The notes beneath the pieces were generated by a model. That model saw nothing but the letters and a program-made list of their open reading frames with translations. It did not search any database and was not told the DNA's origin. This document shows, one piece after another, positions 14,045 to 21,808 of a stretch of DNA of 64,000 bases; within the stretch, counting starts at the first letter, position 1, and every line of letters starts with the position of its first letter. The stretch is from Actinopolyspora erythraea. GTDB lineage: Bacteria; Actinomycetota; Actinomycetes; Mycobacteriales; Pseudonocardiaceae. The stretch lies in the NCBI RefSeq assembly GCF_002263515.1, contig NZ_CP022752.1:4278001-4342000 (forward strand), read 5' to 3'. A program made the position numbers and the translations under genes.

Positions 14045-15658
14045 TCACTCCGGCGGGATCAGTTTCCCGGGGTTGAGCACCCCTTCGGGGTCCACCGCCT
14101 CCTTCACGGCGCGCAGCACGTCGAGCCCGAGCTCGCCGACCTCCTCGAGCATCCACTCCCGGTGGTCGGAGCCCACCGCGTGGTGGTGCGTGATGGTGGC
14201 CCCCACCGAGGTGATCGCCTCGGACGCCGCACGCTTGGCCTGCCGCCACTGCGCCACGGGGTCCTCACCGCGAGCGCACGCCACGGTGAAGTACAGCGAA
14301 GCGCCGGTCGGGTAGACGTGCGAGACGTGGCACATGACCAGCGGCGGAGTTCCCTGCCGCTCCAGCGATCCGGTCAGCGCCTCGTGCACCGCGCGGTAGG
14401 TCCGGTCCAGGTTGGACCACGTGGTGGCGGTCTCCAGCGTCTCGGCCAGCGTGTTGACGTCCAGCAGCGCGTCGCGCAGGTACGGCGCCTGGAACCGCCC
14501 GCGATCCCAGGCGGCGGCGGGCTCGGGCCCCAGCGACGTCCCGCCCGCCGCGCGCAGCAGCTCGGCCACCTCGGAGTGACGGGCCTCGACGTGCTCGGCC
14601 GTGCCCTCGTAGACGGTCACGGCCAGGCAGCCCCCGGACGGCGCGCTCTCGCCGAGCTCGGAGGTAGCCAGGTTCAGCCAGGTCTCGGTCTCGTCGGACA
14701 GCCGCGCCACGGTCGGCGACGAACCGGTCCGCGTCAGCTTCCGCAGCGCGGCCGTCCCGGTCGCGAAGTCGGGGAAGGACCACGCCTCGTGGCGCGTCTC
14801 GGCCGGCGCCGGGCGCACTCGCACGGTCACCTCGGTGACCACTCCGAACGCCCCCTCGGATCCGAGGAAGAGCTGCCGCAGGTCCGGACCGGCCGCCGAG
14901 GCGGGCGCGCGTCCGGGGCTGATCGTGCCGCGCGGGGTCGCCACCCGCAGCCCCAGCACCATGTCGTCGAACCGGCCGTAGCCCGCCGAGGCCTGCCCGG
15001 AGGACCTGGTGGCGGCGAAACCGCCGATGGTGGCGTACTCGAAGCTCTGCGGGAAGTGCCCCAGCGAGAAGCCCCGCTCCCGCAGCAGGCGCTCGGCCTC
15101 CGGCCCCCGCAGCCCGGCCTGCAGCGTGGCGGTGCCCGACTCAGTGTCCAGTTCGAGCAGCCGGTCCAGCCGCGCGAGGTCCAGCGCCACCACGACGGGC
15201 AGCGCCGAGCGGTCCGGGCTCACCCCACCGACCACGCTGGTGCCGCCGCCGAAGGCGATCACCGCGATCCGGTGCCGGGCGCAGGCCCGCAGCACCAGCT
15301 CCACCTCCTCGTGGTCGCCGGGCCGCACGACCGCGTCGGGTGCCTCCTCGGCGTCGCCCGCCCGGCGGCGGAGCAGGTCCGGAGTGCTCTTGCCCCCGGT
15401 GTGCAGCAGCCGCGTGTGCTCGTCGGTGTGGAGGTTCCCGGCACCGACGACGTCCTCCAACGAGGACCGGGCCACCTCGGTCAGCTCGGAATCGCGGACG
15501 CGCACCAGCTCGCGGGACACCGAAGGGGTGTCGCGGCGTGGCACGCCGAGGCCCTCCGTCAGCAGCTCACGCAGGTGTTCCGGCAGCGGTTCCGCGTCCT
15601 CCGCAGTGCCCCAGGCGTTCCACGTCGGTTCCGGGGTGCGGTGCTGCGGTTCGGTCAT
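14045..15658 (-). CDS. FAD-binding oxidase, AGPS (alkylglycerone-phosphate synthase)-like
   Basis: 537 residues. The PCMH-type FAD domain (about 105-290) has VIAFGGGTSVVGGV and GHFPQSFEYATIGGFAATRSSGQASAGYGRFDDMV, typical of AGPS homologues. The C-terminal part has the His-rich GATITHHHAVGSDHREWM and ends in VDPEGVLNPGKLIP. True AGPS makes ether lipids by exchanging acyl for alkyl on DHAP; the bacterial homologue's substrate is uncertain (Rv2251-like). The gene is divergent from the TetR gene at 15676 with only 17 bases between starts, so TetR probably controls it. Confidence 0.85.
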   Translation of the reverse strand: MTEPQHRTPEPTWNAWGTAEDAEPLPEHLRELLTEGLGVPRRDTPSVSRELVRVRDSELTEVARSSLEDVVGAGNLHTDEHTRLLHTGGKSTPDLLRRRAGDAEEAPDAVVRPGDHEEVELVLRACARHRIAVIAFGGGTSVVGGVSPDRSALPVVVALDLARLDRLLELDTESGTATLQAGLRGPEAERLLRERGFSLGHFPQSFEYATIGGFAATRSSGQASAGYGRFDDMVLGLRVATPRGTISPGRAPASAAGPDLRQLFLGSEGAFGVVTEVTVRVRPAPAETRHEAWSFPDFATGTAALRKLTRTGSSPTVARLSDETETWLNLATSELGESAPSGGCLAVTVYEGTAEHVEARHSEVAELLRAAGGTSLGPEPAAAWDRGRFQAPYLRDALLDVNTLAETLETATTWSNLDRTYRAVHEALTGSLERQGTPPLVMCHVSHVYPTGASLYFTVACARGEDPVAQWRQAKRAASEAITSVGATITHHHAVGSDHREWMLEEVGELGLDVLRAVKEAVDPEGVLNPGKLIPPE

Positions 15659-15675
15659 GCGCTACAGTTTTACAC

Positions 15676-16254
15676 ATGACGTCAAGTCGTAACGAAAACG
15701 GCATCCTGGACGCGGCCCGCGAGTGCGTGCTCGCCGTGGGGATGCGCCGTACGACGCTGACCGAAGTGGCCCGTCGCGCCGGGGTGAGCAGGCCGACCGT
15801 CTACCGCCACTGGCCGGACATGCGCTCGCTGGCGGCCGACCTGCTGACCCGGGAGCTGCGCTCGCTGCTGCCGGGGGACGACGCCACCGGAGGCGACGCG
15901 CGCGTGCGCGGCGTCGACCGGATCGTCAGCACCGTCGCGGCCGTGCGCGAGCACCCGCTGCTGCGCAAGATCCTGGAGACCGACCCGGAACTGCTGGTCA
16001 CCTACACCTTCGACCGGCTCGGCACCAGCCAGCGCGAGATCCTGGAGGTCTTCGCCGCCGCGATCCGGGACGGCCAGCGGGACGGTTCGATCACCGAAGG
16101 AGATCCCGAGGAGCTGGCGGCGATGCTGCTGCTGGTCACGCAGTCCGCCGTGCTCTCGGCTCGTGTGGTCGCGGAGCGGCTGCCCGCCGAACGCCTCGAC
16201 GAGCAGTTGCGCGCGATGCTGGAGAACTACCTGCGCCCCGAACCCCCGAAGTAG
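15676..16254 (+). CDS. TetR-family regulator of the glycerolipid cluster
   Basis: 192 residues with a clear HTH (LTEVARRAGVSRPTVYRHW) at about 27-46 and a helical ligand-binding domain. ATG 15676 is preceded by TACAGT at about -11, so the message may be leaderless; no Shine-Dalgarno is visible. It is divergent from the AGPS-like gene with 17 bases between, and the synteny corresponds to Rv2250c. It probably represses the FAD oxidase/kinase genes and perhaps glpD, in response to a lipid ligand; that is inference. Confidence 0.88.
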   Translation: MTSSRNENGILDAARECVLAVGMRRTTLTEVARRAGVSRPTVYRHWPDMRSLAADLLTRELRSLLPGDDATGGDARVRGVDRIVSTVAAVREHPLLRKILETDPELLVTYTFDRLGTSQREILEVFAAAIRDGQRDGSITEGDPEELAAMLLLVTQSAVLSARVVAERLPAERLDEQLRAMLENYLRPEPPK

Positions 16255-16287
16255 GGGTTCGTCGACTCGACTCCCGCAAGTGCTCGG

Positions 16288-16439
16288 GTGGCGGAACCTC
16301 TCGCGGGCTCTCGCTCCGTGCGGCCCGACACCGAGCAGTAGCTACGCCACGCCGGGCCGTACTCGCGAGAGCGCACCCGAGAGAACCCGCGGGTGGTCGA
16401 TCGACGCACGTGGTCGTTTCGGCGCTGCCGCGCCGAAGA
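16288..16439 (+). repeat. Structured intergenic repeat, copy A
   Basis: This matches copy B at 41160-41312 over about 150 bases. Shared blocks are GTGGCGGAACCTCTCG at the start, GGCCCGACA with its inverted partner CGGGCC, GAGAACCCGCGG, and a final hairpin TCGGCGC-loop-GCGCCGA. Differences in stem arms are often compensated. It lies upstream of glpD. It may be a mobile repeat or a conserved RNA; see findings. Confidence 0.6.
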
Positions 16440-16582
16440 AGACCGGAGAGACACCTACCGGAAGCGGATGCGTCAAGACGCAACACCAGTAGAAAACGTT
16501 CTCCCGAACCATGTTCGGACGAGGAGTTCCGCTTCCGAACGTCCCCTCAGCAGAGATCAGCGAACCGACGAGGAGAGGCCCC

Positions 16583-18157
16583 ATGCGCGACACCTCGCTG
16601 AACGCGGCCCGCAGGAACCGGGAACTGTCCGAACTGGCCGAAACCGGCCGGGTGGACCTGCTGGTGATCGGAGGTGGGGTCACCGGCGCCGGGGTGGCGC
16701 TCGACGCGGCCTCCCGGGGGTTGTCGGTGGTGCTGGCCGAGAAGCACGACCTGGCGTTCGGCACCAGCCGCTGGAGCTCCAAGCTCGTGCACGGCGGGCT
16801 GCGCTACCTGGCCTCCGGTCGCGTCGGCATCGCGCACGAGAGCGCCGTGGAGCGCGGAATCCTGCTGCGCCACACCGCGCCACACCTGACACGTCCGCTG
16901 CCGCAGCTGGTTCCGCTGCTGCCGACGACGGGCGCGCGGCAGGCCGCGCTGGTGCGGGCGGGGTTCCTCGCGGGCGACGCGCTCCGCGTGGCGGCACGGA
17001 CCGGTTCGAGGGCGCTGCCCGGCTCGCGGCGGATCGGCGCGGCCGAAACGCTGCGCATGGCGCCGCCGGTCCGGCACGAGGGACTGCGCGGCGGTCTGCT
17101 GGCCTGGGACGGCCAGCTCACCGACGACGCCAGGCTGGTGACCGCGATCGCGCGCACCGCCGCCGGGCACGGGGCCAGGGTGCTCACCCGCTGCGCCGCC
17201 GAGGAGGTGACCGGGCGGGGCGCCGTGCTGCGCGACCGGCTCGGCGGGGAAGCGGTGTCCTTGCGGGCCAGGGCGGTCGTCAACGCGGCCGGGGTGTGGG
17301 CGGGTGAGATCGCGCCGGAGCTCACGCTGCGTCCCAGCCGGGGGACGCACCTGGTGGTTCCGGCCGACTCACTGCCGGGGCTGGACGCGGGGCTGACGGT
17401 GCCGATCCCGGGGACCACCAACCGGTTCGTCTTCGCGCTGCCCGCCGACGACGGAAGGGTCCACATCGGACTCACCGACGAGGAGACCCCCGGCCCCGTG
17501 CCTGACGTCCCGGAGGCGACCGCGCACGAGGTGGACTTCCTGCTGGAGACGATCAACACCGTGCTCACCGAGCCGCTGCGCCCGGAGGACGTGCTCGACA
17601 CCTACTCCGGGCTGCGTCCGCTGCTGGACGGCGGCGCGGGGTCGGGCAGCGCCGACCTGTCCCGGAGCCACACGGTGCTCACCGGCGGCAACGGCGTGGT
17701 CAGCGTGGTGGGCGGCAAGCTGACCACCTACCGCCGCATGGCCGAGGACGCGGTGGACGAGGCGGTCCGGCGGTCCGGGCTGCACGCGGGTCCGTGCCGC
17801 ACCGGACGACTGCCGCTGGTGGGCGCGGCCGACCGGGCGCGACTCGCTCGGGTGCGCGCACCGCGCCGGCTCGTGGCGCGGTACGGCACCGAGGCTCCGG
17901 CTGTGCTCGAACAGGCCGGAGGCGAGTCGGCGGCGCTCGAACCGGTCGCCGGGAACACCTCGACCACCCCCGCCGAGCTGCGGTTCGCCGTGCGGCACGA
18001 GGGCGCGCTCGACACCGGAGACCTGCTCGACCGCAGAACCCGCCTCGGCGTGGTGGCCCGCGACCGCGAGGCCGCGCTGCCGGCGGCGGAGGAGGCGTTG
18101 GGAGACGTGGAAGGCCCGTCGGGCCGAGTCGGCCCAGCTGGAACGTCCCGCCTCTAG
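16583..18157 (+). CDS. glpD: Aerobic glycerol-3-phosphate dehydrogenase
   Basis: 524 residues from ATG 16583, with GAGGAGAGG 7 bases upstream. The FAD-binding Rossmann motif is VIGGGVTGAGVALDAASRGLS-type at 23-45. It continues HDLAFGTSRWSSKLVHGGLRYL, which is diagnostic for GlpD. Later come VNAAGVWAGE, the substrate part LTGGNGVVSVVGGKLTTYRRMAED and a C-terminal DAO_C helical domain containing RFAVRHEGALDTGDLLDRRTRLG. It oxidises sn-glycerol 3-phosphate to DHAP, passing electrons to quinone at the membrane. DHAP would be the entry metabolite for ether-lipid-type chemistry of the neighbouring AGPS-like enzyme. The length is normal. Confidence 0.93.
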   Translation: MRDTSLNAARRNRELSELAETGRVDLLVIGGGVTGAGVALDAASRGLSVVLAEKHDLAFGTSRWSSKLVHGGLRYLASGRVGIAHESAVERGILLRHTAPHLTRPLPQLVPLLPTTGARQAALVRAGFLAGDALRVAARTGSRALPGSRRIGAAETLRMAPPVRHEGLRGGLLAWDGQLTDDARLVTAIARTAAGHGARVLTRCAAEEVTGRGAVLRDRLGGEAVSLRARAVVNAAGVWAGEIAPELTLRPSRGTHLVVPADSLPGLDAGLTVPIPGTTNRFVFALPADDGRVHIGLTDEETPGPVPDVPEATAHEVDFLLETINTVLTEPLRPEDVLDTYSGLRPLLDGGAGSGSADLSRSHTVLTGGNGVVSVVGGKLTTYRRMAEDAVDEAVRRSGLHAGPCRTGRLPLVGAADRARLARVRAPRRLVARYGTEAPAVLEQAGGESAALEPVAGNTSTTPAELRFAVRHEGALDTGDLLDRRTRLGVVARDREAALPAAEEALGDVEGPSGRVGPAGTSRL

Positions 18158-18236
18158 TTGATCTCGATGGTGCTGTGTCCAACCCGCGGCTCGAAATCGG
18201 CCCACCGCACTTGCCTGGCTCGCGGCGAACGTTCGC

Positions 18237-18473
18237 TCATTCCGGCACGGGCATGTCGGACTCGGCCAGATCCCGCTGTTCCTCCTGGTACTCCTGAAGA
18301 GCATCGTCGGAGAGCCGGGCCAGCGCCGTGAAGGACTCGTGTTCGAAGGCCAGTCGAGCCACCGTCTCGTCCAAGTCGGTTCCCCCGTGATCACGCTTGG
18401 CGATGCGTACCGGCTTGTCCCGATCGACGGACTCGGCCCGCATGCTGGTTCGCATACGCCGAGTACGCCACAT
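18237..18473 (-). CDS. Hypothetical protein
   Basis: About 78 residues ending in a helical, acidic tail (FEHESFTALARLSDDALQEYQEEQRDLAESD). The N-terminus is basic (MWRTRRMRTSMR) and its exact start is uncertain: ATG at 18473, 18455 or 18440 are all possible. Codon use is normal for the genome. It is convergent with glpD. No family is recognised. Confidence 0.4.
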   Translation of the reverse strand: MWRTRRMRTSMRAESVDRDKPVRIAKRDHGGTDLDETVARLAFEHESFTALARLSDDALQEYQEEQRDLAESDMPVPE

Positions 18474-18682
18474 CCGCGAAACCACGGCCAGCTCCCGGCG
18501 GAGCGAATGCCGTGGTAGCGCATCTCCGTCACGAAGTACCGGTGCCAACCGCCTCGGTCGGAACCGGCTCCGAACCAACCGAGAACGGTCCCTGGCCGGT
18601 GCCGCGCGAAGCACCCGGCACCGGCCAGGGGAGCCTCCAGGGGACGTCCCCGGAAGAGCCCGGGTAGGAGTCCTGCAGCGGC

Positions 18683-19051
18683 TCAGTTCGAGAAGATGTT
18701 CCGCACGTGGTGCCGCGAGTTCGCCGCACCGTGCCGCGGGGAGTCGAACCGCTCGCGCACCTCGGAAGCCGCCCGCGGATCGCCAGCCGCCTCGACGAAC
18801 TTCGCCAGCCGGCTGGCGGTCAGCTCGCGCACCGGGTCGCCCTCGTACAGCCCGATCTTGTCCAACAGCGCGCCCACCTGGTCGGCGACCGTGCGGGGTC
18901 CGTACACGAGCTTGCGGTAGATCCCCACGAGCACCAGCACCAGCAGCGGAACGATCACCCAGGCGGGCCAGCCCAGCAGCAGGCCGAGCACGAGCGGAAG
19001 CGCGAAGGCGATTCCCAGCCCGACGAACAGAATCCGGTTCTCCTTGGTCAT
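18683..19051 (-). CDS. Small membrane protein of the TIR/NTPase operon
   Basis: 122 residues. Two adjacent membrane segments (ILFVGLGIAFALPLVLGLLLG and AWVIVPLLVLVLVGIYRKLV) are followed by a cytosolic helical domain (TVADQVGALLDKIGLY... LAKFVEAAGDPRAASEVRERFDS). The ATG overlaps the NTPase stop by 4 bases (ATGA), so it is made with that protein. In defence systems with a sensor NTPase and TIR effector, a third membrane subunit is unusual. It could be a second effector, an anchor or a modulator. I do not recognise the family. Confidence 0.7.
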   Translation of the reverse strand: MTKENRILFVGLGIAFALPLVLGLLLGWPAWVIVPLLVLVLVGIYRKLVYGPRTVADQVGALLDKIGLYEGDPVRELTASRLAKFVEAAGDPRAASEVRERFDSPRHGAANSRHHVRNIFSN

Positions 19052-21045
19052 GGGCGCGCCTCCTGAGCCGTCGTAGCCACGTTGTAGTCCGCGCTGTCGA
19101 TTCCCTGGTAGGAGTCGATCAACTGGGTCAGCCGCGCTGCCACGTGGGGATTTCCCTGGTCCGTGCGGCTCCAGTCGCGAGCCGTCACGTGCAGCGCGGC
19201 CAGGGCACCGATCTCGTAACCCGCCGCCTCGACGAGCAACCACAGCAGGAGGTCCGGATTCCGCAGCAGTCCGGCCGTACCCAGCCACCACCGCACCGCT
19301 GACCACGCCAGGTCCTGCCGGTAGCGCATCAGGGCGCGCCATCCCAGCACGAGCTGTGAGCGCACGACCGACTCCGCCAACAGCGGTTTCGTCGCCCGGC
19401 TGTCGTCGACCAGGCACCACGGGTCGAGCACGTCGACGAACAGGTCCAGGTCCACCGACCACCACCGCCAACCGCCGAACTCGGTGGCGAACCTGTCGAT
19501 CACCCGGCGCAGCATGCCGCGATCCGCCAGCGCCGTCTCCCGCAGGGCCTGCCGCGCGGTCGGTTCGGCCGGGTCGACCTCCCGGCGGGCACGCTGGTGC
19601 AGCCGCACGATCGCCTGCTCCGGGTAGTTCGGCGCGATCACGTCGGTGCACACGTGCACCAGGAGTTGGCCAGCCCGCTGTGGAAGCTGGTTGGAGCACG
19701 CCCATCGATAGACGAGCTGGCGGAACCTGGCGCCGTAGCGCTGGTCGTTGAGCCCGGTGACGAGCGCCTGGTCCGCGAACTGCAACCAGTAACCCGGAAC
19801 GGAGTTCCGCTCGGTGCCGCTCCACCTGTTGATGCTGCGCAAGACCTCCACGACACAGCCGGTGCTCAGAGCTTGTTCCAGGTAGCGGTCCACGAGATCA
19901 CGGCGGTCGCGACGGCTGAGCCACTCGGAGGAAACCACTTTCTCGGTCCACTCGCAGAACGAGGACCGCAGATCCGGGTAGTTCTCCCAGAAGTGGTGGC
20001 GCAGCGCGCTGTCATAGGCGAAGGAGCCGAAACCAGGGTGTTCGCCGTGGTCGAGTCGATAGCCGAGCTCGTCCAACTGGCTGAGATGCCCGCGTTGCCG
20101 CAACCGAGGCGGTTCCTGCCCGGTCAGCTCCAGCAGCTCCAGGAGGGTCTGCGAGGCGAAGAAGACCGCGTCGGCGGAAGCGCCGTGGCACATGGCGGCG
20201 GCGAACAGCACGGCTCGCTCCCGCGCGTCCTGGCGCTGCTCCACCTGGTCCGCCGCTTCCTCACGGCGTTCCGTCACCGCCGCCAGGGCCTCGCGCAACC
20301 ACCTGGACACCGACCAATCGGGGTTGCCGAGCATGACTCGCCGGGCCAGCTCCGCCAGTTCGGCGATCTCGCGGAGGGGACCTTCCAGGTACCGCGCCAG
20401 CTCCGGAGGTAACTCGTCCTGATCGGACAGTTCGATCCCCGCCGCCGCCAAGTGCCGCAGCAGCACCAACCGCTCCGAGGGGCGGGCGATCTCGACCGTG
20501 TGCCCCGCCAGCTCTTCGCTCGCCCAGTCCTGACGGCCGTTCGGCAGCACGATCGCCAGGTAGGCGTTACGCTGTTCGAGGACGGCACGAAGCGCAGGCA
20601 GCTCACGACGTCGGGCGATTAACGTGTCCGAGTCGCTGTGGCTCAGGTCCAGCAGGAGTCGCTGCCCCGACTTCACCCGCTCCGGGGACAGTCCGTTTTC
20701 CGGAAACGCCGCTTCCTCGGCGAATTCCGCGAAGGAGCTGGCTTCGTCGGACAGCTCGTGCAGCAGCATCTTCGCCGCGCTGCGACGACCGCTTCCGACC
20801 GGCCCGTGCAGCAGCACCGTTCGGGTCTCGCCCAGCCGATCCCTTGCCAGGCCGAAGTGCTGCGGTGGCACGAAGCGGCGATTGAGCCAGCCCAGGTCGT
20901 TTTGCGGGATCATTCCGCTGACACGCAGGTATTCGGTGGTTTCCCGCAGGACGTTCATGACCACCGTCGGCCCGGAGTACAGATCACCCGAGCCGGAGTG
21001 CACGTTCCCGTGGACGTCGTTGATGTCGGTTTCGGTGTCGCTCAA
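19048..21045 (-). CDS. P-loop NTPase (NLR/STAND-like) with N-terminal amyloid-type motif
   Basis: 665 residues. Residues 11-25 (VHGNVHSGSGDLYSG) are a Gly/His/Ser-rich motif almost repeated at the C-terminus of the upstream TIR protein (VNGNLHSGSGSQYNT). Then comes a P-loop: GPVGSGRRSA at 81-90, with a possible Walker B RLLLDLS at about 129-135. The remaining 500 residues are helical without recognisable TPR or WD repeats. It overlaps the TIR gene by 4 bases. The likely role is a sensor that oligomerises and templates aggregation of the TIR effector through the shared motif, as in amyloid-signalling NLR/effector pairs. Family membership in STAND/NACHT is inference; Walker A carries Arg (GSGRRS) where the invariant Lys is expected. 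Confidence 0.65.
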   Translation of the reverse strand: MSDTETDINDVHGNVHSGSGDLYSGPTVVMNVLRETTEYLRVSGMIPQNDLGWLNRRFVPPQHFGLARDRLGETRTVLLHGPVGSGRRSAAKMLLHELSDEASSFAEFAEEAAFPENGLSPERVKSGQRLLLDLSHSDSDTLIARRRELPALRAVLEQRNAYLAIVLPNGRQDWASEELAGHTVEIARPSERLVLLRHLAAAGIELSDQDELPPELARYLEGPLREIAELAELARRVMLGNPDWSVSRWLREALAAVTERREEAADQVEQRQDARERAVLFAAAMCHGASADAVFFASQTLLELLELTGQEPPRLRQRGHLSQLDELGYRLDHGEHPGFGSFAYDSALRHHFWENYPDLRSSFCEWTEKVVSSEWLSRRDRRDLVDRYLEQALSTGCVVEVLRSINRWSGTERNSVPGYWLQFADQALVTGLNDQRYGARFRQLVYRWACSNQLPQRAGQLLVHVCTDVIAPNYPEQAIVRLHQRARREVDPAEPTARQALRETALADRGMLRRVIDRFATEFGGWRWWSVDLDLFVDVLDPWCLVDDSRATKPLLAESVVRSQLVLGWRALMRYRQDLAWSAVRWWLGTAGLLRNPDLLLWLLVEAAGYEIGALAALHVTARDWSRTDQGNPHVAARLTQLIDSYQGIDSADYNVATTAQEARP

Positions 21046-21779
21046 TTCTCACGCTCGCCTTCGCTCGCTCCGCCGAAGTTCTGGTTGAGCCCGCCGTGCA
21101 CCGACCCGTTCACGTGGTTGGCCCCGTCGCCGTGGCTGGTGGTGTTGTACTGCGAACCGCTCCCGCTGTGGAGATTCCCGTTGACGGTGCCGATGCTTGT
21201 TGAGTTGTTCTCGCCGATATCGTGCGCCTGGAGCACCTGCCCCGCACTGATGTTGTTCGCCGAGTTGCTGACCTCCGGCCGCTCGGCTTCCCGCTGGGCG
21301 GTCCGGTCCTCCAGGCCGGGGACGAGTTCGACGAGTCCCCGCACGATCTTTTCCAGGTCGTTCTCGACGTTTCCGGTGTCGTAGCGGAACGACTGGCAGT
21401 CCGCCAGCGGCCGCAGGGCGCGAGGCAGGTCGGCGGCGGAGAGCCTCGACAGGGTTCGCCCGCACAGCACCGGGATGACCCGGACCCCGGACTCGAAGGC
21501 GTTGAGGATCTCGGTGCGGGTCCAGTCGTCCTCCCGGTCCAGCATCACCTTGCCCGCCTCGTCGCGCATGGACAGCCAGCGGTCGCCGATGAACACCAGC
21601 AGCACCCGCGCTCCGCTGGAAGCCCGCGTGAGCGCCCCTCGGAAGTCGTCGCCGGGCAGGATCGACTTGCTCGCGCGGAAGACCTTGTCGTCACCGAACC
21701 GCTGGGAAAGCTCCCGTTCGACGGCGACGGCGGCATCGTGAGAGTCACCGTTGCGGTAGTTGACGAAGATGTCGGCCAA
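21042..21779 (-). CDS. TIR-domain protein with C-terminal Gly/Asn-rich signalling motifs
   Basis: 245 residues. The TIR domain covers about 1-150: MADIFVNYRNGDS, then VFRASKSILPGDDF, ARVLLVFIGDRWL and DDWTRTEILNAFESGVRVIPVL, with Glu90 in the place of the NADase catalytic glutamate. The tail 172-236 is low-complexity with three motif-like units: NNISAGQVLQAHDIG, VNGNLHSGSGSQYN and HVNGSVHGGLNQNFGG. The second matches the NTPase N-terminus. Bacterial TIR domains of this type destroy NAD+ or make cyclic ADP-ribose-like signals in anti-phage defence. It is the second gene of an operon behind an XRE gene, with a 29-base gap. Confidence 0.82.
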   Translation of the reverse strand: MADIFVNYRNGDSHDAAVAVERELSQRFGDDKVFRASKSILPGDDFRGALTRASSGARVLLVFIGDRWLSMRDEAGKVMLDREDDWTRTEILNAFESGVRVIPVLCGRTLSRLSAADLPRALRPLADCQSFRYDTGNVENDLEKIVRGLVELVPGLEDRTAQREAERPEVSNSANNISAGQVLQAHDIGENNSTSIGTVNGNLHSGSGSQYNTTSHGDGANHVNGSVHGGLNQNFGGASEGEREN

Positions 21780-21808
21780 CGAGTTCTCCTTTCACGAAGT
21801 GGATCGAT

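Noticed and set aside
14162..15679. 505-codon plus-strand frame opposite the AGPS-like gene
   Set aside because: Antisense shadow, extremely Arg/Gly/Gln-rich.
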